A stretch of DNA of 64,000 nt, from NCBI RefSeq assembly GCF_947507565.1, contig NC_089178.1, positions 682,001 to 746,000 on the forward strand, written 5' to 3'. Numbering within the stretch: the stretch's first letter is position 1; every line of letters begins with the position of its first letter. The notes under the pieces are model-generated. The model did not search any database and was not told the origin of the DNA. It saw only the letters and a program-made list of their open reading frames with translations. The DNA comes from Oscarella lobularis (taxonomy: Eukaryota; Porifera; Homoscleromorpha; Homosclerophorida; Oscarellidae). Shown here piece by piece: positions 21,116 to 33,651 of the stretch. A program made the position numbers and the translations under genes.

Positions 21116-23047
21116 CTATGCGATTCGTATTTTAGACGCGCTCTCGCCCGTCGGTCTCAAAGCGACGATTCGGCGTTCGCACGTCTTTGGATATCGCAAC
21201 GCCTCGTTCAAGCCGACAAGAAGTCCGTTGAGGCGACGCCGAGTCGCGCGCAGACTCGCTCTCCACAATTCTCCGCCAGAGATCGTTCGCGACGGTCGCG
21301 CTCCGGCCTTCCACTTCAAATTCCAGCCCACGCTGAAGCGAACCGTGCGCTGACGACAGGAAAACGTCACGGTGACGTTGTCCTGATCCGAACAGCGAAT
21401 GGAAACGTTTCGATTGAGAGCAAACCAGATTGGCTGACAGGGTGGCACGTGCTGATGACGTTGAGGCGAATCGCGCCAATGCCATCGTTTCTTTTGCGCA
21501 CCGTCGGAGTCGTACACGGCGCCGCCGAATGGCTCAAGAACCAATCGCGCTACGCCGTTTTCGTGGTAGCAGCAGCCGTGACCGGACGGACTGAAATAGG
21601 CTAATATTTGACCTTCCTTCCTACGGCTGCTGTCGTCATTGGTCTTCTTCTCGTCTTCATTAGCGGACATAAATTCGTCAAAGTCATCACTGCTCAGGCA
21701 GAGTTTTTCATTGTCATCATTGTCGTCATTATGCGGCTTTGGTCCATCCGCCTTGATAACGTAATTGAAGCCGGACTCATAGCTGGCGACGGACACGGCG
21801 ACGTTTCCTGACGGATAGTAGCACTGTCCACTGCCGTCCGGCATGAATAGCAGAAACGGCGTGTCGTCCGCGTAGTATCGTTCCAGCACGCAATCTTTCG
21901 CCATTCTCATGTGATCTTTCATCTCGACGACGTCCGGCTTATCCGACTCGCGCGGTTTCGGTCGCGGCTTGCGCGGCCTGATCGTCCAGCCTTTGTCCAA
22001 GCAACGCTGCGACGAGAGCGCGTACGTGATCGTCTTCATATTCCGGTCATACATGGACGAGTACGGATCTCCTAAGGCTCGTTGGCGAGCGATTTCGTGC
22101 TCTCTCATTTTCGCCTCGAGTTCCCGTTCGCGCAGCTTGGCCATCGCTCGCTCTCGACCCGCCTTTCGTTTTTCCTTGGGACTCAGTTGCCTGTGAAAAC
22201 CGATGCTGCTTGCAGCGCGACCCGATACCTCCGACGACGCTCGATCCCCACCGTCTTTGTCCTTGCTCGAACGCTTTCTGCTCTTCGTCGTCGAAATGTC
22301 GATGAGACTAATTTTTTCGTCCTCGTCGTCGTCATCGTTCAATGTGCGAGCGTGATCTTGCAAAAGGTTCACGCACATTGGACAATAGATGTTCAACTCG
22401 CTTTGGGATTGGTCGGCCAAATTGACGTCACACAGTCGGCACACGACACTAATGCACGCCGGAAGGGAAACGGACGGAGGCACGGTGCTCGGTCGCCGAA
22501 GCGTGTCATTCGACGCCAGCGGCGGCAACTCCGATTCGCGAATGTAACGAAGAATTTCGGGTAAGTCGGCGATTTGACGACGTGACGCGATAGACGAAGT
22601 GGCGGCAACGGCGGCGGCGGCGGATGCTTTAGTGGACGCAATGCTAGAGGGCGGCCTCGCCGACTCGTCGGCAGCGCTACTTTGTGCGGTCGCCTGGCTC
22701 GATGTCGTCACTGTCAGAGCACTGGCAGTCTCCGGCTTTGACGGTGCCGCGACGCCTTCGTCGTCCACGTCGATACCTCGCAGTTTGGTGAGTGCCAGAA
22801 AGTCCGCGATCCAGCTCCACTCTGTTTGGGTTCCTGTGTCGCAAACCGAACTCTCGACTGGCTCCTCCTTCTCGGTTTCCTCGTCCGTGCCCCATTCCGT
22901 TTCGTCGAGCTCGACGTCGACGGAACTTAGCGCCGATTGAGCCGATGATCTGCTTGTCGTTCGAGACGAATTGTCTTCTCGTTTTGAGGGTTCTTCCTTC
23001 TCGTCTTCCGTCGCGCTTCCGGGAAATGATTGTTCGATGTCGCTCAT
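21116..23047 (-). CDS. ERICH6: ERICH6/FAM194-like protein, single exon
   Basis: An uninterrupted 643-aa frame from MSDIEQSFPGSATEDEKEEP to a stop at 21116. The N-terminal half is Glu/Ser-rich and disordered, followed by a four-Cys patch (CRLCDVNLADQSQ, YCPMCV) and a charged helix (KEKRKAGRERAMAKLRERE). The C-terminal half has the FAM194 core: VLERYYADDTPFLLFMPDG, GQCYYPSGNVAVSVA, AYFSPSGHGCCYHENG, RFSVGWNLKWK. Function of the family is poorly known, with ciliated or sperm expression in vertebrates. Lack of introns is unusual beside its intron-rich neighbours and may mean a retrocopy or secondary loss. It is divergent from the CCDC180-like gene. Confidence 0.8.
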   Translation of the reverse strand: MSDIEQSFPGSATEDEKEEPSKREDNSSRTTSRSSAQSALSSVDVELDETEWGTDEETEKEEPVESSVCDTGTQTEWSWIADFLALTKLRGIDVDDEGVAAPSKPETASALTVTTSSQATAQSSAADESARPPSSIASTKASAAAAVAATSSIASRRQIADLPEILRYIRESELPPLASNDTLRRPSTVPPSVSLPACISVVCRLCDVNLADQSQSELNIYCPMCVNLLQDHARTLNDDDDEDEKISLIDISTTKSRKRSSKDKDGGDRASSEVSGRAASSIGFHRQLSPKEKRKAGRERAMAKLRERELEAKMREHEIARQRALGDPYSSMYDRNMKTITYALSSQRCLDKGWTIRPRKPRPKPRESDKPDVVEMKDHMRMAKDCVLERYYADDTPFLLFMPDGSGQCYYPSGNVAVSVASYESGFNYVIKADGPKPHNDDNDDNEKLCLSSDDFDEFMSANEDEKKTNDDSSRRKEGQILAYFSPSGHGCCYHENGVARLVLEPFGGAVYDSDGAQKKRWHWRDSPQRHQHVPPCQPIWFALNRNVSIRCSDQDNVTVTFSCRQRTVRFSVGWNLKWKAGARPSRTISGGELWRASLRATRRRLNGLLVGLNEALRYPKTCERRIVALRPTGESASKIRIA

Positions 23048-23395
23048 CGCCGATAACAGTCGATTGAGAGCGTGACGCGATCGCTATCGGCAAATGCTCT
23101 GTTTCTCGTCGCTCTTCGCGACCGATCGATGGACGCCCACGATACCTGTTGCTTCAACACGATCTGCGCACGCTCGTTGCTAAGAAGCGACAAAACACGC
23201 GAGCGTGCGTTGACGCGATATGGCGGCCGTCGAAATCAAGCCGTTTCGCATCCAGAAGCCGACGAGCGTGTACAGAAAACTTTTTGAGGCGGAGGTCGAG
23301 TCGAATAAATCGTTCATTTTTGAACGACGCCAATCGCTAGCGCTTTTTAGGTCAGTCTGGTGAAATCGCTAGCGAAAGAGAGACGTCCTCCTCCG
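23048..23395. other. intergenic region between ERICH6 and CCDC180-like genes
   Basis: Divergent interval of about 350 bp. I see short unsupported frames only; the CCDC180-like 5' UTR or an additional small first exon probably lies here (a TTTTTAG acceptor-like site is at 23344-23350). Confidence 0.5.
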
Positions 23396-26300
23396 ATGCG
23401 CATATCTAAGAAAGCTCTTCCGCTGATTCGACCGCTGGCGGAGGAGACGGCCGCGAAGCACGGAATGTTGACGTCGAAACAGAGAGAATGGACGCGGGCA
23501 TTGCCGAACGACGGGAGAACGGGCAACCCTACAACAAAGTGAGCCAACGAAATTTCCTTTTTATTAGCTGAGGGGAACTGGGGTTTGGCCAGAGGTGACC
23601 GTAGTATATCAGCCTTCCGCTGTGACCGAAACACCAATCAAACCAACCAGAACCAGACAATTTTTTTTATAGAAAAGAAAAGACCTTAGATTACGAAGAG
23701 AGGGTTGACGTCGAGGAAGAAGTGAGGGGATTACCTGATATTGTGAGGCCTTCGTCGAAGGGAACAGACATCGTTTCGAGGATCGAAAGAAGTCGAAAAG
23801 AAAGGTATTCCAGAAAATGTGCGTGCCAGCGCGCAATATTTCAAGTACCTGTGCATTGCAGACACGACAGCTCTGTCAACGATTTGCACTCGGAACTAAG
23901 CAGTTTGAGTTTGGTACGACGCACGTGAAATCAAGACATGCCTGTTTGCAATGCGTCACGTCACTTTATTTATTTACTTAGGAGTTTGAGTCCAGAATTA
24001 GTGAAATAGCAACTCGACTAAAGGACCAGCTTAGTGCGTTTGACACTGGTACTGTATGACGCGCATAGAGATTTTGAGAACGTATCCATCACGTATCGCT
24101 TCTTTTAGACGTTGACGAAATTTTTAGTAGAATCGAGTCAGACGAGGTTTTTAAAAGAAGGAATGTGTCATCGCACTTTTTTTGAGTTTTGACGTGCAGG
24201 CTTTGGTTGCGTATTCACTTGATGAGCTAAGTAGATTGTGGGACGAAGTGAGCACTCAATACGGCAGATGTCAGGCTGCGATTTTGGACTTTGACGACGC
24301 TTTAGAACTGCTCGAACAAGATCGAACAGAAATGGTAAATTGAAGGAGAAATAATTGAAGGAGAAATTTACTATCAAAAAATCCTTTTCTTCTTTAGATT
24401 AGCGACGTTTTCAAATATTACAGTGCACATTTTGAGTCTATAGCGCATTTGGATCCTTCAGACGTGATTCGGTTTGTAGCAAGCGAAGCTCAGGTACGAG
24501 TGGACATATGCAGACGCTCTCTCTATTTACTCTACTGAGCACAGTTGATTAATTCTTCTATATTATCAAACCGACGAACATACGCCAATATGATTGGGGC
24601 TCTTCTGGCCGGCAAGAAAGACAAAGTCGCTTGTTATATATATAATTAACTTTTCTTGATAGCTAACGTTGAACGCGAGCGACGTCATCATGATTGGTGG
24701 CTGAATCGATTGACCGATTGGAAAGTATTGAATTGCGAAGCGGCGCAACGAGCCTTTGGGTGCGGCTATGGGGACACAATACTTTTTTCAATAATTGATT
24801 TCGTCTTTTTTAGGGATTTCATGAACAGTTCGGCAATTCTGAGTCCACCTGAGATCAATAAACTGATCAGTTTCATGACAGCTGAACAGCAGGCAGTAAA
24901 TCAACGTCGTCTCGACTTATTGAATCAGTTTGGGTACGTATAGTTTTTTGTTTGAGAGAAGTTAAGTGACCGTCGTATGTAGCGCACTTCAGCCGCCTCG
25001 TGGCACCAAAACTGCTATTTACGAATGGAATTCGACAATGAAAACTCTTCTAGAAGAACTTGGTTTCTGCTACCAGAAAAACGACTTGCTCTGTCTGTCA
25101 GCAGTTATTTTTCTTTTATAGACGTGATGCATAAACGATACCTTGGCTTGTTGGAGGACCATCAAGCAGTAATCAATAATCAATGCGTAGAAGAAATGGA
25201 ACGATGCAAGGTAAGAAATCTCGTATTTATATTCTACGTACATAGATGTAATGAATCTCCTGTAGACTGCTTTGATTGAAACTGGCGTGTGCAACGAACA
25301 TACCGTATACGAAGTGATCAATCAAGGATTCTTGCCTATGGTGGAGGAACGGCAGAGGCAGTCAGAAATTATGATGGAAGATATCAAAGTTGGAAGGGGT
25401 TATTTAGTCATTTGCTTGATCCTGACGTCTTGTGCGTAGAAATCTCTGAATTCCTTGATAGCCGTTCAGGCAGGCCAAGTGCAATTGCTTTTCCAGTTCG
25501 GACAGGGTGCTGCTCATCTGTGGGACGAGCATCAGACGACGATTCGCGAACAAGCGAAAGCCGTTCAGGCGGAGATGACGCGCTGTCGCGAAGTGCACGA
25601 CTCAAAATGTCAGCACATGGAAGTGCAATTGGACGTGGTAATGGACAAAATGCGGCAAGACGGTACCGAAGAAGTGAGAATGAGAAACTGAAATTCTGAG
25701 TTAATCTAAACTTTCTCGGTTCCAGGCATTAGACGAAAGCTTGAGGCAGGCTTTATCTATGTTAGACACAATTAAGGACAGGTAACTGAGTTTGTTATCC
25801 GTTTGCATTCTTTTCATTGACAGGGCTTAATTTTGTAGCTATGGACAATTTCACAATGAAATGGTAGCCAAAGCTCAAGGCTATCCTTCAATGATTCAAG
25901 CGGCTTTGGTTGGCTATGATGACGGCGTTCTCAAGTATTTTTCCGTTGATCGGAAACCGGTAAGTTTCAGGTATCACGAAGCTGTCTACAGACGAATTGT
26001 GTGGTGTTTTTAGGCTAAGGTGAAACGAAAGGGAAAGACAAGACTAAAAGGTGTGCAGGAAGTTTTTCATTCGCTTAGCTTTCGTGCTATCAAGTTAATT
26101 ATTTATAGATGGCCGACAGACGAGTTTAACAACGCATCTGTCTCACTCAGGACGGGTCGGAGGAGAAACCTATTGCGCCGGCTTACACGTATTGTCATGG
26201 TTTGTTTCTTTTTAGGAAACGGCTCTTCCTCCGCAGGAAATTGTGTCTCTTCCTAATGGGACGACGTTCTACGTTCTCACCGAGCCCGCTGAGCACGGAG

Positions 26301-29300
26301 TTGCGTCTTCAAATAGTTTCTTTATGACTGAAAATGAAGAAGGTAGTCAGTATAGTTTTCACGACTCTAGCTCTCGTGATTTTCTATGCAGATGCCGGAT
26401 CGGCGACGAGATACGTGTGGACGGACGGAATTTTCATTTCCGAAAGTCTCTTTTCTGACGTCAGAAAAGGGTGAAATAGAGACGCTCTCATTGGACTGCG
26501 CATTGTAACGCGCTTATTTTGCAGAATGCGAAACCGATTCTTGGAGCATCTCGAAGAGTGGAAAGAGACAGCTATGGAAGAAGCAAGATCGTTTGTTTCC
26601 GTGAAGGTTAGAAAAAGCTATTCGAGCTGGCCTAACTGTACTTTTCTGCATGATGCAGAAGGAAGAGTTAAAAGGAGAAATGGACTTGCGACTTCACCTG
26701 CATCAACCTCGAGCTGGAAGAGCGGAAATGGACGTCCGTAACGTAAGAGCTGGTGAGAAGCGATGCGCTCTAAAAGAACTTTGATGGTCGAAATATTGAC
26801 ACTCTAATCTTCGGCAGGCGAGCTGGTATCTCATCGGTCTAGATTGCGGCAGCACGTGCAAGGAATCGTAGCGACGCTAAACGAAAAGAAGAGCGCCTGC
26901 TCTAGTCTTGCTAGCACAGAAGAATCGAGGGTGAATTAATTGCACCGATTTGTCAAAATCAAAAAGAAGTTTACTTTGTGCGGTCTACCAGATTCAAGAA
27001 TTTCGAGAAAATCTTGAGCGTATGCTCGAAAATATCCAGGCTGCAGAAAAAACTACAGAGTGCGTTGGTCTCCGATTAGTCTTTTGTGAGGGCAATTTTT
27101 GTGTATATAGGCTTGTGGCATTTTTCAAGCAAGCGAACGATACCTTGAAGTCGGTACGAAGTGGCCTTCTCCACTCTTACGTAACGTTTTATTAAACGTC
27201 TTTGTGTGTGTGTGTAGAGGGTATCTTCTGTTCTGTCGACGTCAAATGAATTTCGAAGTCAACTGAAGGTCGTGTTGAATGGCTTGCGTATTTCGAATGA
27301 CAGTTTTCGGAAATCTCTCAAGTTAGTTTTGGATTGGTTCATGTTAGTCGTTACCTATCTCTTCCCATGCAGATTGTTCTCGAGTGGAGGCAATTTTTGT
27401 CCGGACGAAGCCGAAGAATTCGAGCAGAAACTAGATAAATTAAGTCGGCGAGTTGACAGCGTCGAACGATCGCTCCTCGTCGACCTCGAGTCCGTTGAGA
27501 GAAAGGCATGCGATAAGTACGCCGACTCATTTCGCAAATGGGAAGAAAAGTAAGGCGCAAAACGATTTTGCAGAAGACTGCGCTCACGAACGAAATATTA
27601 GATATCGTCATCATCTTTTTGATTTGGGTTTCGTCGAAAAAGTCCAACGGTCGCTCACGACTACGCAAGTGAAGATAAAGACAGCGGTACGAAGAAAGAA
27701 GTGCTGATGCACGGCCTCGCGGTAGTGTGTTGGGCAATATAGGTTGCTGCCAGTAATTCGCAGGCAAAGGGCCTTGACGAAGAAATAGCGGTGATCGAGA
27801 GACGCTGCGATGCGGTAGAGCATCCTAACCCAGATAAAGAGGTTACGAGCAAGCACTTTGCGTTTTTATTTTGAATCTTTGTTATATAGCAAATAAGCGC
27901 CAAGGAACTGCTCGATTCTGTTCCGACTGTCTTCGCTATGTGCCGAGATAGAATGAAGTACTTGGAGTGCAAGCACGTCGCCGCAAAGCGCTCGGTTACC
28001 GTCAACATTCTCGTCACTTTCGACGATACGCCTTCGACCGGTGGCGCAGCTGAACCCACGACTCCCAGGCGGGCGAGTCGGGCGGCGAGCCGAGCGTCGA
28101 CTTCTACTCTTCCCCAAGATCCACTTTCGGCTATTGATCTGACGAGAAACATACTAAAGTATCGTGATACGGAGATTACCGACTTCTTATATGTATCTCT
28201 TAATAATCAAAGGCAATCTTCTCAACTGAAGGAATCGCAGCTTCAAAGCGGTAACGAGACCAATTCATTGACAGGTATTGCTTGTTGATCGTTCTTTTAG
28301 CGTTTGCACTTTAGTCTGTTCGTTCGTCTCTAGTTATGCCCCGTCCTCCGCCACCCAACGATCTTAGTGCCAAGGTTGTCTGGCGCGACAGATGTCAGTG
28401 CAATTAATTATTTTTTGGCTTATTTCTCTTTTTTGCAGATGGTCTCAAGAAGTTTGCCTGGGGAGATGGAAAAGTCAAAGAGCAACAGAAGCAATTCCAG
28501 GTATACAACTACGAACAATAACAATCACTTAAGTCTTCTTGCGTTGCGCGTTCATCTCTTTAGTCGCAGCCGCACATCGAAAGGAGGACCGCTTTCGGTG
28601 AAAAAAGCCGAGAAGAAAATCGAGAATTTTGGCGGCACCGACGGAGACGATCTCGAGTAGGCAAAGAAAAACTACTGAGTTACCTTCGCGATCTGGATGC
28701 ATTTATTTCCTCGCGACGTAGGAATTTTCTGCCTCAAATTCGTTCTATACTTATCGACGTGCGAGTTCGACTGTTTTCCAAATGCGAGGTACGCGGCGAG
28801 CGCGTGCGAATGAACCTTTTGCGTCTCGCACTCACGGAAGGGCGTTTAGATCTATTACAAACAGAAAGGGTATCGTGCTTTGACTAGACCCGAACTCATT
28901 CACGATACAGTGGAGCAGTGTACCGAAGCGTTGAGCGCGCGGCTGCAGTCGTATAGACAGCAGGCCGAAGACTATCGAAAGTCTTGCATCGAAGGTGTAT
29001 ACAGATACATACATACATACATACATACATACACATATAGAAGAGGTAGTCAAACGCATCTCTTTGCAGAGTTTCGCGATCAACTTGACGTCTTGTCCGG
29101 CTTACTTTTGCGCATTGTTCCCGCTCTGTTCAGAGAATTCCTTCTCTCGAAACTCAGTTCCATGCAGGAGTCGTGGACGGGTTTAGTGGAGAAAGCGACC
29201 GAGGAGCTGCGAGAATTGGAGGAAGAACGACAGGAACACGAACGCGAATTGCGACCAACGCTGGGTCATCCGAACAATGCCGGCCAGTTGGTGAGTCTGC

Positions 29301-30155
29301 AGGCAAAAGAAACAGAACGTCTAGAAAAAGCGAGAAGATTGATCGAGTTTCGTCACACCGAAATCCAGGCGAGAGAAACCAAAGAAAAACTCAATAACGC
29401 GTGCTCTATAAAATATAAAATACTGCAGATTCGGCTGGAGGAATTAGGTCGCGACTTTCTCGCCGACCTATCCGATCTCGCAAAGTCGTCTCTGTTTCTT
29501 TTCGACGTTTCAGTCGCTAGTCGCGACGTACAAGTCGTCAGTATGTCGTCCTTATTGATTGGCAGTGTGTGTTATTAGGACGCTCTTCCGTTTTAGCGAC
29601 GAGCGTTAAGAAGCGATCGACTAAAGAGTTGATAAGAGAGACTCAAGCCACCCAAGAGGATCAAGACGGAGACGGTAGGCCGGACGCGCCAAACTGTTTG
29701 TCGCCTACGCGTCTCGTTGCGTAGACTCAGCTGGAATTCAATATTTGTCTAAACCAGGCAGCTGGCCTGAATTACCCGTGGAAGGTTTTCCAGGCGACCG
29801 CAAAACGTCGTCAGCGAAGAAAAGTATGACGAATGAGAGACGCTGCATGATTACGTTTCTATGTCTTTGTTTGTAGCGACGCCAAAGTTCATTAAGACTC
29901 GCAAATCGACACCTTTTCACGAGTCGGTTATTAAAGAGCGAGACAGCGTTTATGATGTAAGCTAAATTTAGAGCGGAGAAACCGCAGAAGAGAAAAAGAG
30001 AAGTGAACGGTTTCTGTTTGTTACAGGACTACCTGTCTGAGTTGAAAGCTTTGTTCGCTGAAGCCGAGAATTGGAAGGCGCGATCGCTCGAATTGAAACA
30101 GTCGTGGTCTGATACGTGGAGCAAAGCCGTTGCTGGCATTACTGGACTGTACTGA
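23396..30155 (+). CDS. CCDC180: CCDC180-like coiled-coil protein, many small exons
   Basis: About 25-30 short exons separated by introns of 40-120 nt encode a long helical protein from MRISKKALPLIRPLAEETAA to NWKARSLELKQSWSDTW and a stop at 30153-30155. Helical, Glu/Lys/Arg/Gln-rich segments run throughout, e.g. LVAYSLDELSRLWDEVSTQY, AEQQAVNQRRLDLLNQFG. Near the end comes LQSYRQQAEDYRKSCIE, then LEEERQEHERELRPTLGHP, then RHTEIQARETKEKLNN, which match what I recall of the C-terminal (DUF4456) domain of CCDC180, a protein linked to cilia and sperm. Exon joins were not all worked out. The start is uncertain because a further 5' exon is possible; the end is firm. Adjacent ERICH6 and ANKRD45 are also cilia-associated families. 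Confidence 0.68.
29005..29034. repeat. (ATAC)n microsatellite in an intron of the CCDC180-like gene
   Basis: About seven tetranucleotide units of ATAC/CATA between 29005 and 29034, inside the intron that begins near 28996. Confidence 0.9.
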
Positions 30156-30259
30156 ATCCGTAAGCGGTTCTCTTATTGAGAAAAAGGAAATTTATTATTT
30201 GCATAAAACTGAGCGAGGTGAACAGGTTCAAATGTGTATGTACATGGCAAATAACTGTT

Positions 30260-31119
30260 CTACGCTACTGGAGGTTCCAATTTAGTTAAACTGGGTTGCA
30301 TTGCTTCTTCGAGGTGTTTCTTTTGACGGTAGATCTCGTGAGGAGTTGCATCGAGATGGGCTTCCATCCAGGACGATTTTTCGTTGCACAGCGCTGCTGT
30401 TTTGGACTGATAGAGAAAACAGAGTGAGAAGAATAGAGCTTTGAGGGTTAATAAAAATACCTACCTTATCTTCCTTATTCCATTTTCCTGCTATTCTGTC
30501 AGCATTTGACAAAATGCCACGAATACCCTGAATAGCGTCCTTCAAGGAGTCTCTTGCCTCTGAAGAAAAAATGACGTCACAAACAGTGACCCGGCTATGG
30601 CTTTGCTACAAGTCAAAGCACCTACTAGTAGTTGGCACAAGCCCCTACTTTCCCTCCCTACCCCTATTTACGTCATTGCTAAGGAAAATCTCCACACCAG
30701 TCTGATCCAAAAAGTCAACGATATCCTGTTGGTCGTAGCGAGCCGCCACGTCTTTCGCCGTCTCGCCTCGACGATTTCGAATCGACATGTCGGCTCCGGA
30801 TTGTACAAGTGACGTCACGCAATGAAGATGACCCCAAATCGCCGCCCGATGCAAACTGGTGTATCCTAGAACAGCGGATAGGTTCGCATTATCTCTTGGA
30901 TCGTTTATCCAAACGTTTCGAACCCGATGCACTGCTCCAGTTGACGTCTACACCTCGATCGAAGATTTCGTGGAGGCATTCGAATCGTCCGAGGACTGCT
31001 GCGACGTCGAGCGCGTTCTTGTGCTCCTCGTCGCACGATAACGGATCGTCTCCCCGATCGAGGCACTCTCGCATGCCGTCCAAGTCTCCTCGAGCGACGA
31101 AATCGACAAGCGACGCCAT
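30260..31119 (-). CDS. ANKRD45: ANKRD45-like ankyrin protein with Hsp70-tail-like C-terminus
   Basis: The start codon at 31119 gives MASLVDFVARGDLDGMREC and a first ankyrin unit (DEEHKNALDVAAVLGRFECL). The next exon, up to 30865, carries YTSLHRAAIWGHLHCVTSLV and GETAKDVAARYDQQDIVDFL. Downstream exons give DAIQGIRGILSNADRIAGKW with NKEDK, then LCNEKSSWMEAHLDATPHEI and a stop at 30260. The latter resembles the Hsp70 C-terminal helical segment, as in ANKRD45, a small ciliary/cell-cycle protein. Tail-to-tail with CCDC180-like and head-to-head with TMEM115, whose start is only 41 bp away. Confidence 0.75.
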
Positions 31120-31160
31120 AGCAACAGGTATATTGATACCAATCAGTCTGCTGACCGGAA

Positions 31161-33020
31161 ATGAGTCAAAAGGCAGCGAACTTCGTTTCGTTGATACAGG
31201 TAGCGAAACAGACGACACCCAGTCAATTAATCGCATCGTTTCTCAGTCGACGGCGCTTCAAGCGATAGGGCGGGCCTCCTTAGCGGTGCGCGGCATTTCC
31301 GTCGCTCTCCTCGTCTTCTACGCGCTCTCCTTTATTCCGGGTTTCGCAAACGCAATGTCGGTCAATCCCGGCACGTAAGAACAACGATCCGTCGATCGCG
31401 AGATAAAGGACAATCCTCGCAGATCGTACCCTCCCCACTTTCGAATATGGAGCTTCACCGCGGCGGGTTTCCTCGAGACGCACTGGTGGAACGTAAGCCA
31501 TTAGAAGTAGGGGGGGCCCCCCAAAAAAGAGGAACTCTCCGCAAAAAAGCGACGCGGGAGGTCCGGGCTACCCATAAATCAAATCGAAGTTGTTCTCCAC
31601 GATGAGTCATATTTCGAACGAGCCCCCTAATTGATCGATCGATCGTGCCGTCGTCATGGATGCCGGTAAACTTGGCAGGTACTCGTTGACATCATTGTCA
31701 CCATTATGGCTGCCCAAATGCTCGAGCCTCTGTGGACGTCGAGAGAATTCCTAGTACGTGGCGAGTTGGAGGTTTGATGATTCGACGTTATTGCCGTCTC
31801 CACTCTCCCGTCGCCAGAAATTCATTATGATCGCGAACGCCGGTGCGTCTGTTCTCACCGCGCTCTTTTTCGTCGTTCTCTACATCGTCACGCGCAGCGA
31901 CCGTCTATTGTACGTTTCACTACTCTTTCGACTTTTTTTTCCCTCTCCTCTATTTTCTGTTTATGCGCGCAGGTTCAGCTCGTTTCACGGATACCTCGGC
32001 GTCGTTGCCGGTTTTCTCGTCGCCTGCAAGCAAGCCATGCCGGACTATTTGCTAGGCACGGCGTCCTTGATTAAGATTAAGATTCAGGTGAGAGAAAGGA
32101 GAGAGTGCAAAAAAGCGAGGGCCACGCGAAGTGGTTTATTGCAGTTATTGCCCTTGCTGTTCTTTCTGGTCTTCGTCGCATTTGCCATGTGCGGACTGAC
32201 GTCATTGGCGAGTCCGAGTTTGATTGGTTCGGGCGTTTGGGTTTCGTGGATCTATCTACGTTTCTATCAGCCGCACAAGGGCGTGAAAGGCGATCTAAGC
32301 GATCCGTTTGCCTTCGCCACGTTCTTTCCGGAGCAAATGCAGTACGGAGGGGGGGAAAAAGGGGTGTCTGTCTATACGTATTTGCGTCTTCTGATTGCTT
32401 GATTGTAATTGGACCGTGCGCAGGCCTTGCGTGCAAGTGATCGCCAATCCCGTCTACAATGCTTTGATCGCGTTGAAGCTGTGTCCCAAGAGAGTTCGCA
32501 CCGTCAACGTCGACTCCTTATCGTCGGTGACGATCAGCCTGCCCGGAATGGATAAAGCAGACGCAGACAGACGCCGGTAGGTCAAGAGATAACGTGCATG
32601 GCGGACTCGCGGGAAACGTTCTAGTTTTTTTCTGAGAGGGCATTCGCGATTAGCTTAAAAGGGGCCTATAACATCGCTACTTCCTCCTACGATAGAAATT
32701 CCGGCGCCGTCATTAGATTCTCTATTCGGTTTTTATTTGACAGGCAAAAGGCGTTGAAAGCGCTCGACGAGCGATTAAGCAAAGCGGAACCGCAGGCCAG
32801 CTGGCCTTCGATGAGCGACGATGGGGACGCGACGGCGGCGACGGCGGCTTCGGCAACGACAACAACGACGACACCGTCAATAGCTAATCAATCAAACGAC
32901 GCGCTCCCGCCGACGACGACGGATACGCAAACGGCAACGACGGTGGTGGCGGCGGCGAGTTCGCCGCCTTTTCAGTCAGAGGAAAGCAATCAGGTTATAG
33001 ATTCGCCAAGCAACGAATGA
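31161..33020 (+). CDS. TMEM115: TMEM115-like Golgi rhomboid-fold membrane protein
   Basis: First exon 31161-31199 (MSQKAANFVSLIQ), then 31247-31374, 31423-31492, 31679-31751 and further exons to the stop at 33020. Membrane segments include ISVALLVFYALSFIPGF and SVLTALFFVVLYIVT. Conserved family blocks are HFRIWSFTAAGFLETHWWN, AAQMLEPLW, GYLGVVAGFLVACKQAMPDY, WIYLRFYQ, DPFAFATFFPEQMQ and SSVTISLPGMDKADADRRR, then ALKALDERL and WPSMSDDG. The C-terminus is Thr/Ala/Asp-rich and disordered. TMEM115 is a pseudo-rhomboid of the Golgi involved in retrograde transport and glycosylation. The small first exon was inferred from a good donor at 31200 and a good acceptor ending at 31246. Confidence 0.88.
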
Positions 33021-33651
33021 CGCCGTCGTCGTCGTCGCCGTTACCAAGTAGGAAAAAAATGCCAGGGTAGAATAAGAAATGTCGTTGGACATGATGTAGG
33101 CATACGCGTTACTTGATTGTTATTTGATTAGGACTTGTGGGATAGTGGGGGGCCCCAAAACGCGTTTATTTAAATAGTGCATTCTTGTGGGATGCGTTGC
33201 TCGTTTACCTCCTGCCTGTTTCGACGATCTGCGTTCGCCGTAATGACTGACGTTTGCGGGGCGTGGACAATCGGGTTAGTTCTAGACGGTCATTGGAACG
33301 TAAGATGATAGAGCAAGATTGGGCCAATCAGTTATAAGTCCCACCCTTCCTGTTGTTGCGATTTGAAGTGAAGAAACGATTCGCTTTCGTTTTTGGGGGG
33401 CAGAGAGCGTACACTATCTAATAGCCATAGCTAGTAGGGCAAATGTGCACCTATGGCTACTTCCAGGCAGACCACACTGAATCGTCAATCAGCGTGTCTG
33501 TCGAGAGCCTAATAGGTCATCAATCCGCAGAAACGACCTTAATAAATGCCGCCCCCACGGCCAAGTGCGGTCGCATCGCAGCGCGTAAAGACCACGAGTT
33601 CATCACAGGAAGCGCAGTTGCACCCCAGACGTCTACCGTTCTCGTTCCGCT
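33021..33651. other. intergenic region upstream of the homeobox gene
   Basis: No gene seen. GGGCCAATCAG (CCAAT box, 33324-33328) and a nearby GTTATAAG lie about 320 bp before the homeobox start codon, a plausible promoter. A GC-palindromic GGGGGGCCCC-type run is at about 33148-33158. Confidence 0.45.

Noticed and set aside
30809-31378. plus-strand frame with ATG at 31073 as TMEM115 start
   Set aside because: It would overlap ANKRD45 coding sequence; a short first exon at 31161 with a good donor and acceptor gives a more family-like N-terminus.
31505-31530. GGGGGGCCCCCC palindrome
   Set aside because: Lies in a TMEM115 intron; short GC palindrome with no partner, probably composition only.
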